This document shows, one piece after another, positions 37,903-51,701 of a stretch of 64,000 bases of DNA; position 1 is the stretch's first letter; the number at the start of each line of letters is the position of its first letter. Source of the DNA: Cutibacterium sp. (GTDB taxonomy: Bacteria; Actinomycetota; Actinomycetes; Propionibacteriales; Propionibacteriaceae); contig NZ_JAUNEJ010000007.1 in the NCBI RefSeq assembly GCF_030525615.1, positions 30,966 through 94,965 on the forward strand, written 5' to 3'. The notes under the pieces are model-generated. The model had not been told where the DNA came from, searched no databases, and worked only from the letters and a program-made list of their open reading frames with translations. Both the position numbers and the translations under genes were made by a program.

Positions 37903-39975
37903 ATGAAAACCGCCGCCGGGACACAGAACCCATCTGCTGAATCAGAATTCATCAACGTTCTACGCCGCGACGGCGACCCGCTTGCACACGAGCTTGGCAC
38001 CCAAGTGTTGACAAATCTCGAAAACAAACTTATCAGAAACGGTGTTCGAGTATCCCAAATCAATAACAGACGGTATCTAGGTGGCAAACATAAGCTTACC
38101 GGATTCATCCGAAAAATCGTCGATCAACATTGTCCAGGGGTTACATCCGTAATCGACATCTTCTCAGGTACGGGCACTGTAGCCAACGCCTTCAAAGACA
38201 AAACTATAATCACGAACGACATCTTATATTCAAATTACATCACAAATGTTTGCTGGTTCTCGCCAACCCCATACAGGCCGTACGTCATCATTGACGCCAT
38301 TTCAAGCCTGAACGCCATTCAAACCAGCGAAAATAACTATGTTCGGAAGAATTTCTCGGACACCTATTTTAGTGCGGATAACTGCTCAAAAATCGGCGCG
38401 GCCCGCGAGCTTATCAAAGAAGCACAAACCTCCAACCTTGTCAACAACCGCGAGTTTGCGATTCTGGTTACTTCGGTTCTCTATGGCATGGACCGGATTG
38501 CAAATACTGTAGGTCACTACGACGCATTCCGCAAAGGAGCACTATTCGACAAATCACTCATCTTCCCGGTCATCTTACCCTCCATTGATCTTTCGCCCCG
38601 GAACAAACAGTACAACACCGACGCGAACGGACTGATAGACAGCCTCAACGGCGACCTGCTTTACTGTGATCCGCCCTACAATTCACGCCAATACTCCGAC
38701 GCTTACCACTTGCTTGAAAACATCGCTCGATGGGAAAAACCGGAAGTGTACGGCGTTGCTCGCAAAATGGACAGAACCGCCTTAAAAAGTGACTACAACA
38801 CCGTGCGGGCGACTGCAGCACTAAGAGATCTTGTCAGAAAGGCGGACGCAAAATACATAGTTTTTTCCTATAACAACATGGCAACAAAGGGCAATGGGAG
38901 GTCTAACGCCAAGATTAGCGACGACGAAATTATGGACATATTCTCCGAGAAAGGTCATGTTCAAGTCTTTGAACAACCCTATAGGGCATTCAGCACTGGA
39001 AAGTCTGCAATAGCGCACAACGCTGAACGACTATTCGTTTGCACCGTTAAACCTGCGACTCAACCAGCTGTCCCCGTGACTTTAAGCCCAATCAATTACA
39101 TTGGCGGAAAAGGCAAGTTGATGCCGCAACTAAGCCATCTTCTCCCATCAACTAGCCTCTTCATTGACCTCTTTGCAGGAGGATGCACTGTCGGCGCGAA
39201 CATCGACGCCGATAAAGTCATCTTTAACGACAGTAACGAGCAGTTAATGGATCTTATTCGATTTCTTGCGCACAACGACCCTACTGACACCATCCACGCC
39301 GTGGACTCGATCAAAGACCACTATGGATTTAGCGATACTTATAGGAACTCCTACAAGTATTATGGCGTAGACAGTTCCTCAGGTCTCGCTGACATCAATC
39401 GAGATTCATTCATGAGGCTCCGGGACGACTACAACGCGATGCCCATTCACCGTCGTGACCCGTTGTTGCTTTATATTCTGGTGATTCATGGTTTCAATAA
39501 TCAGTTACGCTTCAACGCCAAGGGGAACTTTAACCTCCCCGTTGGTAAGCGCGACTTTAACTCCAGAATGCGAGCAAAACTCAAGAACTTTCATACCCGC
39601 ATTTCAAAGACGGATGCCGTATTCCAAGTAGGAGACTTCCGCGATTTTAATATCGACGATACCCCGAAGGACGCTATGTTTTATTGCGATCCTCCGTATC
39701 TCATAACCCAGGCCACCTACAATGAGAGGGGCGGGTGGTCTGAGAACGACGAACGCGATCTCATCACCTTCTTAGGCAGGGTTCACGATTCCGGACGTCG
39801 GTTTGCTTTGTCTAACGTGATCCAGGCAAAAGGTTCCGTCAATCACATCCTAAGCGACTGGGCAAACAACCCTGAATTCACGACACACAAATTGACAATG
39901 AGCTACCGGAACTCTAATTACCATAGAGCCAATAGAACTTCGCCCACGCTTGAGGTTTTAGTGACAAACTTCTGA
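37903..39975 (+). CDS. Two-domain N6-adenine DNA methyltransferase of a type IIS R-M system
   Basis: 691 residues holding two complete D12-class (Dam-like) adenine methyltransferases. Domain 1: YLGGKHKL near 57, DIFSGTGT near 85, catalytic DPPYNSRQY near 255. Domain 2: YIGGKGKL near 399, DLFAGGCT near 422, catalytic DPPYLITQATY near 595. The same head-to-tail layout is known in M.FokI, where each half methylates one strand of an asymmetric site; I infer the same here. ATG at 37903 with GGAG upstream. Twelve bases upstream of the endonuclease. Visibly AT-richer than the chromosome. Both catalytic motifs intact. Confidence 0.9.
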   Translation: MKTAAGTQNPSAESEFINVLRRDGDPLAHELGTQVLTNLENKLIRNGVRVSQINNRRYLGGKHKLTGFIRKIVDQHCPGVTSVIDIFSGTGTVANAFKDKTIITNDILYSNYITNVCWFSPTPYRPYVIIDAISSLNAIQTSENNYVRKNFSDTYFSADNCSKIGAARELIKEAQTSNLVNNREFAILVTSVLYGMDRIANTVGHYDAFRKGALFDKSLIFPVILPSIDLSPRNKQYNTDANGLIDSLNGDLLYCDPPYNSRQYSDAYHLLENIARWEKPEVYGVARKMDRTALKSDYNTVRATAALRDLVRKADAKYIVFSYNNMATKGNGRSNAKISDDEIMDIFSEKGHVQVFEQPYRAFSTGKSAIAHNAERLFVCTVKPATQPAVPVTLSPINYIGGKGKLMPQLSHLLPSTSLFIDLFAGGCTVGANIDADKVIFNDSNEQLMDLIRFLAHNDPTDTIHAVDSIKDHYGFSDTYRNSYKYYGVDSSSGLADINRDSFMRLRDDYNAMPIHRRDPLLLYILVIHGFNNQLRFNAKGNFNLPVGKRDFNSRMRAKLKNFHTRISKTDAVFQVGDFRDFNIDDTPKDAMFYCDPPYLITQATYNERGGWSENDERDLITFLGRVHDSGRRFALSNVIQAKGSVNHILSDWANNPEFTTHKLTMSYRNSNYHRANRTSPTLEVLVTNF

Positions 39976-39986
39976 AAAGGTTAGTT

Positions 39987-42029
39987 GTGAGCTACGAAAA
40001 CATCAATTTCCAAAGCTATAGCTGGGTGCTGGGTACAACTAGTTTCCGCGTAGCTCAAATGAACCTGCGCATTGAAGAGCAACTCATTCATCTGCGCAGC
40101 TTCTCGCAAACAATCACAGACGGGGATGAAAAATGGCGCTGGAAAGGGAATAGGGAATTACAGGCCCGTTTCTACTACTATCTAAAAGACAACAACGCTC
40201 TGAAAGGTGACGCACGGAGACCCGACAAAGATGCTCGCCAGAAGACGTCTGGTTTATTGACACTAGGGTTTATCGACGATAATCGCATAATCACGCCTGC
40301 AGGCGAGGAGCTTCTAAATTATGTCGAGGATGCCTCGTTCGGCGAAAACAACTACTTCATGATTCCTGCGGATAGCTTCATTTATCTCAAGCAGTTATTG
40401 AAGACATCGTTAAGAATCCGTGAAGACGCAAACGTGAGGCCATACTTTGTGTTAGCGCACTTTTTGAATAAGTTCGGTTCCTTAACCTTTGAAGAATTCA
40501 CGTATCTTTTGCCGCTAGTTGTTGATGAACAGTCGCTACACATCGTTGAAACAAGCCTTACCGACGTGCGGAGCGGAAGGGCGACTTTCAATGAAGTGAT
40601 CCTTTCGACCTTAATGTCTAAGCAGAATTATAAGCAGGCATACGATTTGTGGATGACAACCACCGTTGATGAAAGACTAGTCACCCAAATTGGAATGAAC
40701 CGTAAAAGCCGGAAGTACGACAGGGCGTATTACCCCTTTTACCAGCTCCTCAAACAAATCTTCGTAGAAAAGAGAAACACAACACGAGCGGTTTCACAAC
40801 TTTACCAGCAAGTCAGAAACCTCAAGACGGCTACATATTGGAAGCGCCTGATTTTCGGCGATAGTAGCTCAACAAAAGTGCGCCGAAATGGCGCCGATTC
40901 ATTCGCTCAAAACAACCCGTTTACCTCGGTGTCAGACGAGGCCGAGTTAAAGGACGTCTTCTTCAAATATCTACATCTGTACAAGGCCCGGGCCACCTTG
41001 TCTGATTACTTCGATCTCAACAGGAGGTATTTTAAGCTAACAGACACTGTTCTTTTCCGCGAAAACACAGTCAGATTTGATTCAATTCCATCAGCTTTTT
41101 TCTCGCTTGTTGGAGATAAGCTTTTAGCGTCTATGTTTGAGCCCTCCGAAACTCTCACCCAGTCGCTTGAGCTTAAAAATATCGCACCAATGTTTAATAT
41201 ACCGGAAGTGGATTTACTGACAGCGCTTTCATCCAAGCTGGGCGTAAAACTTACGACGCTTTCTGAAGTCAATGGCTTTGTACAGGACAAACGCTACGAA
41301 CGTTTGCACCATCTATTAGATGACCGCTTCACCAAAAAAGTACTCATGGAACTCCTAGACTGTTTTATAACTCGTAATGACGAGCGTGTCAAGGAACTTG
41401 TTACTGAAGATGCAACGCCATCAACTATCTTTGAATATGTCTTAGCTCTCATTTGGTATGAGTTCACTGACCGACAAGGCGATGTTCTACGGTTTATGAA
41501 ACTTTCTTTTGACGCAGACCTCATGCCCCGCACTCACGCACAAGGCGGAGGCGCGGACATTGTATTCGAGTTTGAGCCGTCAGGTAATTATCCCCGCCAT
41601 GACATGCTTATTGAAGCGACTTTAGCCGATGGGACGAACACCAGACGCATGGAAATGGAGCCCGTTTCACGTCACCTAGGTACTCACATTCTTCAAACCG
41701 GAAACCACAATGACTACTGCGTTTTTGTAGCGCCCCACATAGAAGTCAATGTCGCAAATGACTTTAGATTTCGAAAGAACTCCGGTTATTGGAATAATCA
41801 AGGAGATAACACTCCCTTAAAGATAATCCCCGTTGATATTGCGCAAGTAAAATACCTGGTGGAAAATGATAGCAGATACTGTGATCTTTATCGATTATTT
41901 GAGGAGGCCTATGATTCCCCGGAACTTACCCCGCTGAAATGGCTTGCCGAAATCGCGCAGCTAGTTGCTTCACTGCCAGGCTCTGATAAGTCGAGAAGTG
42001 AACGAGATAAAATGGCTCATCACGATTGA
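39987..42029 (+). CDS. Type IIS restriction endonuclease, AlwI-like
   Basis: 680 residues; GTG at 39987 after GAAAAGG. The N-terminal 350 residues should read DNA. The C-terminal part carries DADLMPRTHAQGGGADIVFEFE near 508-528 and LIEATLADGTNTRRMEMEPV near 540, which fits AlwI-family endonucleases; the Asp of GADI and the Glu of IEAT are candidate PD-(D/E)xK residues, with Thr where Lys is usual. Members cut at a fixed distance from an asymmetric site, matching the two-headed methylase upstream. The recognition site cannot be read from the sequence; GGATC/GGATG/GAGTC-like sites are the precedents. Confidence 0.82.
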   Translation: MSYENINFQSYSWVLGTTSFRVAQMNLRIEEQLIHLRSFSQTITDGDEKWRWKGNRELQARFYYYLKDNNALKGDARRPDKDARQKTSGLLTLGFIDDNRIITPAGEELLNYVEDASFGENNYFMIPADSFIYLKQLLKTSLRIREDANVRPYFVLAHFLNKFGSLTFEEFTYLLPLVVDEQSLHIVETSLTDVRSGRATFNEVILSTLMSKQNYKQAYDLWMTTTVDERLVTQIGMNRKSRKYDRAYYPFYQLLKQIFVEKRNTTRAVSQLYQQVRNLKTATYWKRLIFGDSSSTKVRRNGADSFAQNNPFTSVSDEAELKDVFFKYLHLYKARATLSDYFDLNRRYFKLTDTVLFRENTVRFDSIPSAFFSLVGDKLLASMFEPSETLTQSLELKNIAPMFNIPEVDLLTALSSKLGVKLTTLSEVNGFVQDKRYERLHHLLDDRFTKKVLMELLDCFITRNDERVKELVTEDATPSTIFEYVLALIWYEFTDRQGDVLRFMKLSFDADLMPRTHAQGGGADIVFEFEPSGNYPRHDMLIEATLADGTNTRRMEMEPVSRHLGTHILQTGNHNDYCVFVAPHIEVNVANDFRFRKNSGYWNNQGDNTPLKIIPVDIAQVKYLVENDSRYCDLYRLFEEAYDSPELTPLKWLAEIAQLVASLPGSDKSRSERDKMAHHD

Positions 42030-42065
42030 CAGTACCGATGGGTCGTGAATCCTCCGGTTCCTATA

Positions 42066-43004
42066 TGTAGTTGCGCATGACGTTGCTTAAGCCTGTGGGT
42101 AGTTGTTGCGGTTCATGAGGTTGTTGACGCTGCTGGAGTGAGGGAGGGGGTAGGCCCCGTCAGGATAGGAGTTGGAAAATAACGGCCTGAGTAGGGAGCC
42201 TGCCGGTGAATACTCACGCTAACGCACCTTTGACCGGACGCCTGGTTGAGCGTCGCTAACACCTGCCCGATCGCCTATGGTGGGCGTCGAGATGGGTATC
42301 AGTCGGGCCACTGCACCTACATGGGTCAACCGGTACCGCCGCCACGGAGAAGCTGGCCTGGCTGATCGGACCAGCCGGCCTGCCCGGTGCCCTCATCAAA
42401 CCCCTACTGAGATCGTCAAGACCATCGCTAGGTTGCGGCGGGAACAACAGTGGTCGGTCCGACTGATCTGTATCGACCTGGCAGATCGCGGTATCCGGAT
42501 TTCTCAGGCCACGGTCGGGCGATGGTGTCTCCACGGCAGGGCTGCTACGCCTAGCCGCGGCACAGTGGGCGGCACCTATCTGTGACAGGTTGTCCCGGCT
42601 GGCCTACACCGAACCCTGTGCCGACCAGATGGTTTCCACCCATGGTGGAGTTGTGGCGTCGTGCGAAAGCTTTCTTGTGCCGTCCACAGTATCGACACCA
42701 TCACCACAGTCACTGATAACGGCCCGTGATAGGCACATGGTCACATCCGTGCTGGTCGATGAAGGCCACACCCACAGATCCGCAACATCTAGACTCCACA
42801 GTCGCACCGGCACCATCGAACGATATAACCAGATCAAGCCCCGAGAAGCTTCAATACGCCCGCCCTTATCGTTCAGAAGCTAAACCAGTCCAAGCCATCA
42901 GTGTAGGCAACATCCACGGCACCTATCATCGACCCCACACCGGCTCACCAGACCACCCGCCTCACTACTCCCCACAGGCGTAAACAACGTCATGCGCAGC
43001 TACA
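42066..43004 (+). mobile_element. Near full-length but decayed IS481-family element
   Basis: Bounded by imperfect 35-base inverted repeats starting TGTAG (42066-42100 and 42970-43004, 31 matches). Inside, transposase pieces run left to right: VNTHANAPLTGRLVERR from 42208, the helix-turn-helix MGISRATAPTWVNRYRR, SVRLICIDLADRGIRISQAT, a DDE-region piece VTDNGPCYRHMVT-like, and the end VNNVMRSY inside the right repeat. Several frameshifts and stops. No clear target duplication. Size of about 940 bases suits the family. 43005-43141 holds nothing else. Confidence 0.75.
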
Positions 43005-43141
43005 GGTAGTAACGAAGCGGGATCTGGTCTCGGCAGGCGGTGCGGGGGCATAGTCGTAGCAGCCCGCTTCCGGATGGTAATTCTTCGCCAAACTTCCGGT
43101 TGTATCGCACAACGACGCCACAAGCTCCAACCTCGAAACCC

Positions 43142-44833
43142 TCAGATCTTAACGACGACGGGCACGATCATTGGACGACGCCGGAATGTATGGGAGACCC
43201 ACCGTCCGATCGTTCGCCGCACCACCTGCTGCAACCGGTAGGCGTCATCCATGCCGTCCCCCATCGCCTTTTCCAACGCGACCACGATCTGATCGGTAAC
43301 CGACGCAAAAGCCGAATCATCCTCGGCGAAACCACGCGCTTGAATAGCCGGACGCGACACCACCGACGCCGACCGAGTATCAACGACCGTCACTACCGAC
43401 AGGAATCCCTCTTCGCCAAGAATGCGACGGTCAGTGAGGGTGTCCTCGGTGAGTTCGCCAACCCCCGACCCGTCGACGAGAATGTACGAGGCGTCAATCT
43501 TGCCGACAACTCGCGGCACCCCATCAACCAGATCCACTACCCCACCATCCTCAACGAGGATGACATTCTTCTCATCGACTCCGGTGGCCTTAGCCAATTC
43601 GGCATTAGCCACAAGGTGACGCACCTCGCCATGAATCGGCATGACAGCGCGCGGACGCACGATGTTATAGGCGTACAGAAGCTCACCGGCCGCCGCGTGC
43701 CCGGAAACATGAACCAGCGCATTGCCCTTGTGAACGACGGTGGCACCCAGTTTCGTCAGACCATTGATGACACGGTAGACGGCGTTTTCGTTGCCAGGAA
43801 TGAGGGAGGAGGCCAACAGGACGGTGTCGCCCTCCCCTACCTCGATGTCGCGATGCTCCCGGTTAGCGATACGGGCCAGAGCTGACAACGGCTCCCCTTG
43901 GGACCCGGTCGAGACGATGACGACCTCATCGTCCCGATAGTGGTCGAGCTCGCGCAGGTCGATGACGGTGTTGTCCGGTACATGCAGGTAGCCAAGGTCC
44001 TGGGCCACTGCCATGTTGCGGACCATGGAACGACCGACGTAGCAGACCTTGCGGTGATGGCGGACCGCCATATTGAGCACCTGCTGAACGCGGTGCACGT
44101 GAGAGGCGAAACAGGCGACGATGAGTTTCTTGTTAGCCTTCTCAAACACCCTCTCAATGGCCGGCTCAATCTCGGTCTCGGACTTCACGAAACCCGGCAC
44201 CTCGGCGTTGGTGGAATCAACCATGAACAGGTCAACCCCTTCTTCGCCCAGCCGCGCGAAGGCACGCAGATCGGTAATACGGCCATCCAGCGGTAACTGA
44301 TCCATCTTGAAGTCGCCGGTATTGATGAGGGTTCCGGCGTCGGTTCGCACACACACCGCCAGGGCGTCGGGAATGGAGTGGTTGACGGCGATGAACTCCA
44401 AGTCGAACTGCTCACCCACCTCAGCAACGTCGCCTTCGTGAACGACGTTCAGCTGATACCCCTTGATACGGTGCTCACGCAGCTTGGCCTCGACAAGAGC
44501 CAACGTCAGCTTGGACCCATAAACAGGAATGTCGGCGCGTCGCTTAAGCAGATAAGGCACAGCCCCGATGTGGTCCTCATGGCCGTGAGTCAGCACTAGC
44601 GCTTTGACACGAGCGAGCTTGTCCTCGTCGAGGTAATCCAATCCTGGCAGCAACAGGTCGACGCCGGGGTGGTCATCCTCTGGAAACAGCACACCACAGT
44701 CAATGAGAAGAATCTCCCCATTGATTTCGTAGCATGACATATTGCGTCCGACATCCCCCAATCCCCCGAGGGGAATGATGCGCAAAACATCCGGTTGCAG
44801 GTCCGGGGGTGTCGTCAATCCAGTCTTAGCCAC
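43142..44833 (-). CDS. rnj: Ribonuclease J
   Basis: 563-residue metallo-beta-lactamase/beta-CASP ribonuclease for mRNA decay and rRNA maturation. LTHGHEDHIGAVPYLL near residue 82 binds the metals; FACFASHVHRVQQV and STGSQGEPLSAL follow, then IPGNENAVYRVINGL and a C-terminal KH-like region. dapA, often its neighbour in actinobacteria, is absent; poxB lies upstream instead. Confidence 0.96.
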   Translation of the reverse strand: MAKTGLTTPPDLQPDVLRIIPLGGLGDVGRNMSCYEINGEILLIDCGVLFPEDDHPGVDLLLPGLDYLDEDKLARVKALVLTHGHEDHIGAVPYLLKRRADIPVYGSKLTLALVEAKLREHRIKGYQLNVVHEGDVAEVGEQFDLEFIAVNHSIPDALAVCVRTDAGTLINTGDFKMDQLPLDGRITDLRAFARLGEEGVDLFMVDSTNAEVPGFVKSETEIEPAIERVFEKANKKLIVACFASHVHRVQQVLNMAVRHHRKVCYVGRSMVRNMAVAQDLGYLHVPDNTVIDLRELDHYRDDEVVIVSTGSQGEPLSALARIANREHRDIEVGEGDTVLLASSLIPGNENAVYRVINGLTKLGATVVHKGNALVHVSGHAAAGELLYAYNIVRPRAVMPIHGEVRHLVANAELAKATGVDEKNVILVEDGGVVDLVDGVPRVVGKIDASYILVDGSGVGELTEDTLTDRRILGEEGFLSVVTVVDTRSASVVSRPAIQARGFAEDDSAFASVTDQIVVALEKAMGDGMDDAYRLQQVVRRTIGRWVSHTFRRRPMIVPVVVKI

Positions 44834-44941
44834 GCTGTGAAGCCTATCGGGAGACTCCGACAGATTTGCCTCCCCGTGTGCCGGCGGGACGAAAAGGCTG
44901 CGGGTCGGACATAAACCTGTTGACCAGCGGCCACAAAGACT

Positions 44942-44965
44942 GTGGGCCCGTCCTCACGGGCCCAC
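44942..44965 (-). terminator. Terminator hairpin after poxB
   Basis: Perfect 10-bp stem GTGGGCCCGT / ACGGGCCCAC with a four-base loop, nine bases beyond the poxB stop on the minus strand. Confidence 0.7.
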
Positions 44966-44973
44966 GCGACAAC

Positions 44974-46713
44974 TCAAAACCTCGGGATGTTACGCATATT
45001 GGAGGTAGCCATCGAAACCGCCTCACCGGCACCACGGTTGAGCACGATCTTGCTCATAGCCGTGGCGAACCCAATCATCTGCTCACTCTTGATCTCAGGA
45101 GGCAGGGACAAGGCATTGGGATCCGTAATCACCTCGACGAGGGCCGGACCATCGAAGTCCAGAGCATTCTTGAGCGCCCGGTGTACGTTCTTCGGATCGT
45201 CGACCCGCTCGGCGTGGTAACCGATGGCCTCGGCAATCCCGGCGTAGCTGACGTCGTGGACGTCCGTACCGAAATCAGGCAGACCGGCGACCAACATCTC
45301 CAGCTTGACCATACCGAGGGTGGAGTTATTGAACACGACCACTTTGATGGGCAGATTGAGCATACGGGCCGTGACGAGTTCGCCAAGCAGCATGGACAGT
45401 CCACCGTCACCGGAGACCGAAATCACCTGACGTCCCGGATGGGAAGCCTGAGCACCGATGGCATGAGGCAGGGCGTTGGCCATTGAGCCGTGCAGGAAAG
45501 ACCCGATGAGGCGTCGAGTACCCAACGGGTCGATGTAACGGGCAGTCCACACATTGCACATACCGGTGTCAGCGGTGAAGATCGCGTCGCGATCAGCCAG
45601 CTCATTGAGGACATGGGCAACATACTCGGGGTGAATCGGCTTCATGTGCTCGACATTGCGAGTATAGGAACCCACCGGAGCCTTCATGATCTTGGCGTGG
45701 CGCTTGACGGTCGCTTTGAGGAACTTGTCGTCATGCTGCTTGAGCAACGGAGTAACGGCATTGCACAAAGCCTTGACGTCGGCATGAATGGGGAACGAGA
45801 CATTGGTACGACGTCCCAGCTTCTCGGGACGATTCTCCACCTGAACGGTAAGGGTGTCGGGCAGGAACTGGTTGTACGGGAAGTCGGTTCCCAGCAAGAT
45901 CAGTACATCGGCATCGTTCATGCCTTCGGCGGCGGCACCGTATCCCAGCAGGCCGGTCATGCCGACATCGAACGGGTTGTCGTACTGGATGAAGTCCTTA
46001 CCTCGCAGGGTGTGCCCAATCGGGGCCTTGAGCTTGTCGGCCAAGGCCAGGACCTCGTCATGGGCACCCTCAACACCGGCACCAGCGAAGATGGCGACCT
46101 TCTTGACGTCGTTGAGCAGCTTGACCAGCTGACGGACGTCTTCCGGGTTCGGTTCGATCGTGGGGCGACGACTCGGAACGAAAACCGGTGCCGGGGCGAC
46201 GGCCTTCTTATCGGTGATGTCGCCCGGAAGGGTGACGACTGAGACAGTACTGCCGGCAACAGCGTGGCGAATGGCCGAATTGATGACGCGAGGAGCCTGT
46301 TCAGGGGTCGAGACCAGCTCGCAGTAATCGGAGCATTCCACGAACAGACGATCTGGGTGGGTCTCCTGGAAGTAGGTCATGCCGATCTGCACACTGGGGA
46401 TGTGCGAGGCAATAGCGAGAACCGGAACCTGGGAGCGGTAGGCGTCGAACAGGCCGTTGATGAGGTGCAGGTTGCCCGGGCCGCACGATCCTGCGCACAC
46501 AGCCAGTTCACCGGTCAGAGTTGCTTCGGCAGCAGCCGCGAAGGCCGCAGCCTCCTCATGACGAACGTGAACCCAGTCGATACCACCTTTGGCGGAACCG
46601 CCAGTTTTACGAACTGCGTCAACGACGGGGTTGAGGGAGTCTCCGACGATGCCATATATCCGTCGCACTCCCGCATCGAGGAGCTGTTGGACAAGCTGCT
46701 CGGCAACATTCAT
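44974..46713 (-). CDS. poxB: Pyruvate dehydrogenase (quinone) / pyruvate oxidase
   Basis: 579 residues of the thiamine-diphosphate family. N-terminal YGIVGDSLNPVVDAV and HVRHEEAAAFAAAAEA (catalytic Glu region), GSCGPGNLHLINGL, a central FAD-type domain, and TPP motif SVSGDGGLSMLLGE near 430 with FNNSTLGMVK. It would oxidise pyruvate to acetate and CO2 with electrons to quinone. GGAGG precedes the ATG at 46713. An acetolactate synthase role is less likely. Confidence 0.88.
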   Translation of the reverse strand: MNVAEQLVQQLLDAGVRRIYGIVGDSLNPVVDAVRKTGGSAKGGIDWVHVRHEEAAAFAAAAEATLTGELAVCAGSCGPGNLHLINGLFDAYRSQVPVLAIASHIPSVQIGMTYFQETHPDRLFVECSDYCELVSTPEQAPRVINSAIRHAVAGSTVSVVTLPGDITDKKAVAPAPVFVPSRRPTIEPNPEDVRQLVKLLNDVKKVAIFAGAGVEGAHDEVLALADKLKAPIGHTLRGKDFIQYDNPFDVGMTGLLGYGAAAEGMNDADVLILLGTDFPYNQFLPDTLTVQVENRPEKLGRRTNVSFPIHADVKALCNAVTPLLKQHDDKFLKATVKRHAKIMKAPVGSYTRNVEHMKPIHPEYVAHVLNELADRDAIFTADTGMCNVWTARYIDPLGTRRLIGSFLHGSMANALPHAIGAQASHPGRQVISVSGDGGLSMLLGELVTARMLNLPIKVVVFNNSTLGMVKLEMLVAGLPDFGTDVHDVSYAGIAEAIGYHAERVDDPKNVHRALKNALDFDGPALVEVITDPNALSLPPEIKSEQMIGFATAMSKIVLNRGAGEAVSMATSNMRNIPRF

Positions 46714-46825
46714 GAAAGGGACCTCCGCGGGACTGGCAATATGTGATGAACGGCCGGGCGAACGGCCACAGGTTAGGATACGACTTTTTGTGACTAGCCT
46801 CACCTCACCATTCGCGCCGAGCTGA

Positions 46826-50761
<3,936 letters not shown>

Positions 50762-51060
50762 AGGGATGTCCTTTCGCAGGGTCGACCGCCGCCCGCTGGC
50801 GCTCCCTAAGGCGCCTGTTGTAACCACACCGGTCTTCGATCGAAGCCGCCGGGATCGTGCCCCGGTGACCACTACCGAGGACCCATGTGTCTTGGGGAGG
50901 CAGTCGACGGTTACAGTAATTCTTATTGTGTCGCTCAGTCTACGGCATCCGTAGTCAATACCACGAATCGTTACCTGGTTGTCGGTCCAGGATTGGCCTC
51001 CTGTTCCCGTCCCGGATTCGGTCAACCGGGATATGTCACCCCACCAGTTGGGCCACGGAT

Positions 51061-51179
51061 GTGCAGTTGCGCCGGTTTTAGGCGGCGCAGGTGCACAAAC
51101 ACGGCGCAACTGCAAGTAACTCAGCCAAAGACAGATCGGTCACAAACACCAGGAAACAGCTCGGCCAAAGACAGATCGG
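51061..51179 (-). promoter_or_regulatory. Structured pnp upstream leader with repeats
   Basis: TGCAGTTGCGCC (51062-51073) can pair with GGCGCAGGTGCA (51084-51095) or perfectly with GGCGCAACTGCA (51103-51114), so two alternative hairpins exist. Next to it CTC(A/G)GCCAAAGACAGATCGG is repeated at 51120-51139 and 51160-51179. It lies between rpsO and pnp, where PNPase expression is autoregulated in enterobacteria through RNase III. 50762-51060 holds no gene. Confidence 0.45.
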
Positions 51180-51216
51180 CCCGCAACGCCGCAACCGGGT
51201 ACAGTGCCCAGACATG

Positions 51217-51250
51217 GAAAACGGGGCGTCCCGGAAGGAACACCCCGTCA
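51217..51250 (-). terminator. Terminator after rpsO
   Basis: ACGGGGTGT and ACGCCCCGT pair on the minus strand and are followed by TTTTCC, 16 bases past the rpsO stop. Confidence 0.7.
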
Positions 51251-51265
51251 CTTCATCTATGAGGC

Positions 51266-51529
51266 TCAGCGACGCAGGCCGAGGCGAGCGATGAGTTCGC
51301 GGTAATGCTCAATGTCATTCTTCGCGATGTAGTTGAGGAGACGACGACGCTGACCGACCATGAGCATCAGGCCACGGCGGGAATGGTGGTCGCCCCTATG
51401 GGACTTGAGGTGCTCGGTGAGCTCGGCGATACGCTTCGTGAGGATCGCAACCTGGACATCAGGCGAACCAGTGTCTCCGGGATGGGTCGCGTACTCTTCG
51501 ATGATCTTCTTCTTCTCGGCTGCATCCAT
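51266..51529 (-). CDS. rpsO: 30S ribosomal protein S15
   Basis: 87 residues starting [21 protein letters not shown] and ending [33 protein letters not shown] binds 16S rRNA. ATG at 51529 after AAGGAAG. Upstream of pnp, separated by the terminator. Confidence 0.97.
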   Translation of the reverse strand: MDAAEKKKIIEEYATHPGDTGSPDVQVAILTKRIAELTEHLKSHRGDHHSRRGLMLMVGQRRRLLNYIAKNDIEHYRELIARLGLRR

Positions 51530-51701
51530 CTCGGTGGCTTCCTTCCTATCCGTTGCGCGGCGTCCCCGATGCTCTAATTGCAGGAGACTCTTCCAAGGCC
51601 GCGGCCGATCTGACGGCAACTGGGTGAGAATATCAGATTCCGCCGGTAGAGCGCGAATTCGCCCGAGGTCAACACCTAACGCCAGTGTCCTCCCCCACTA
51701 C

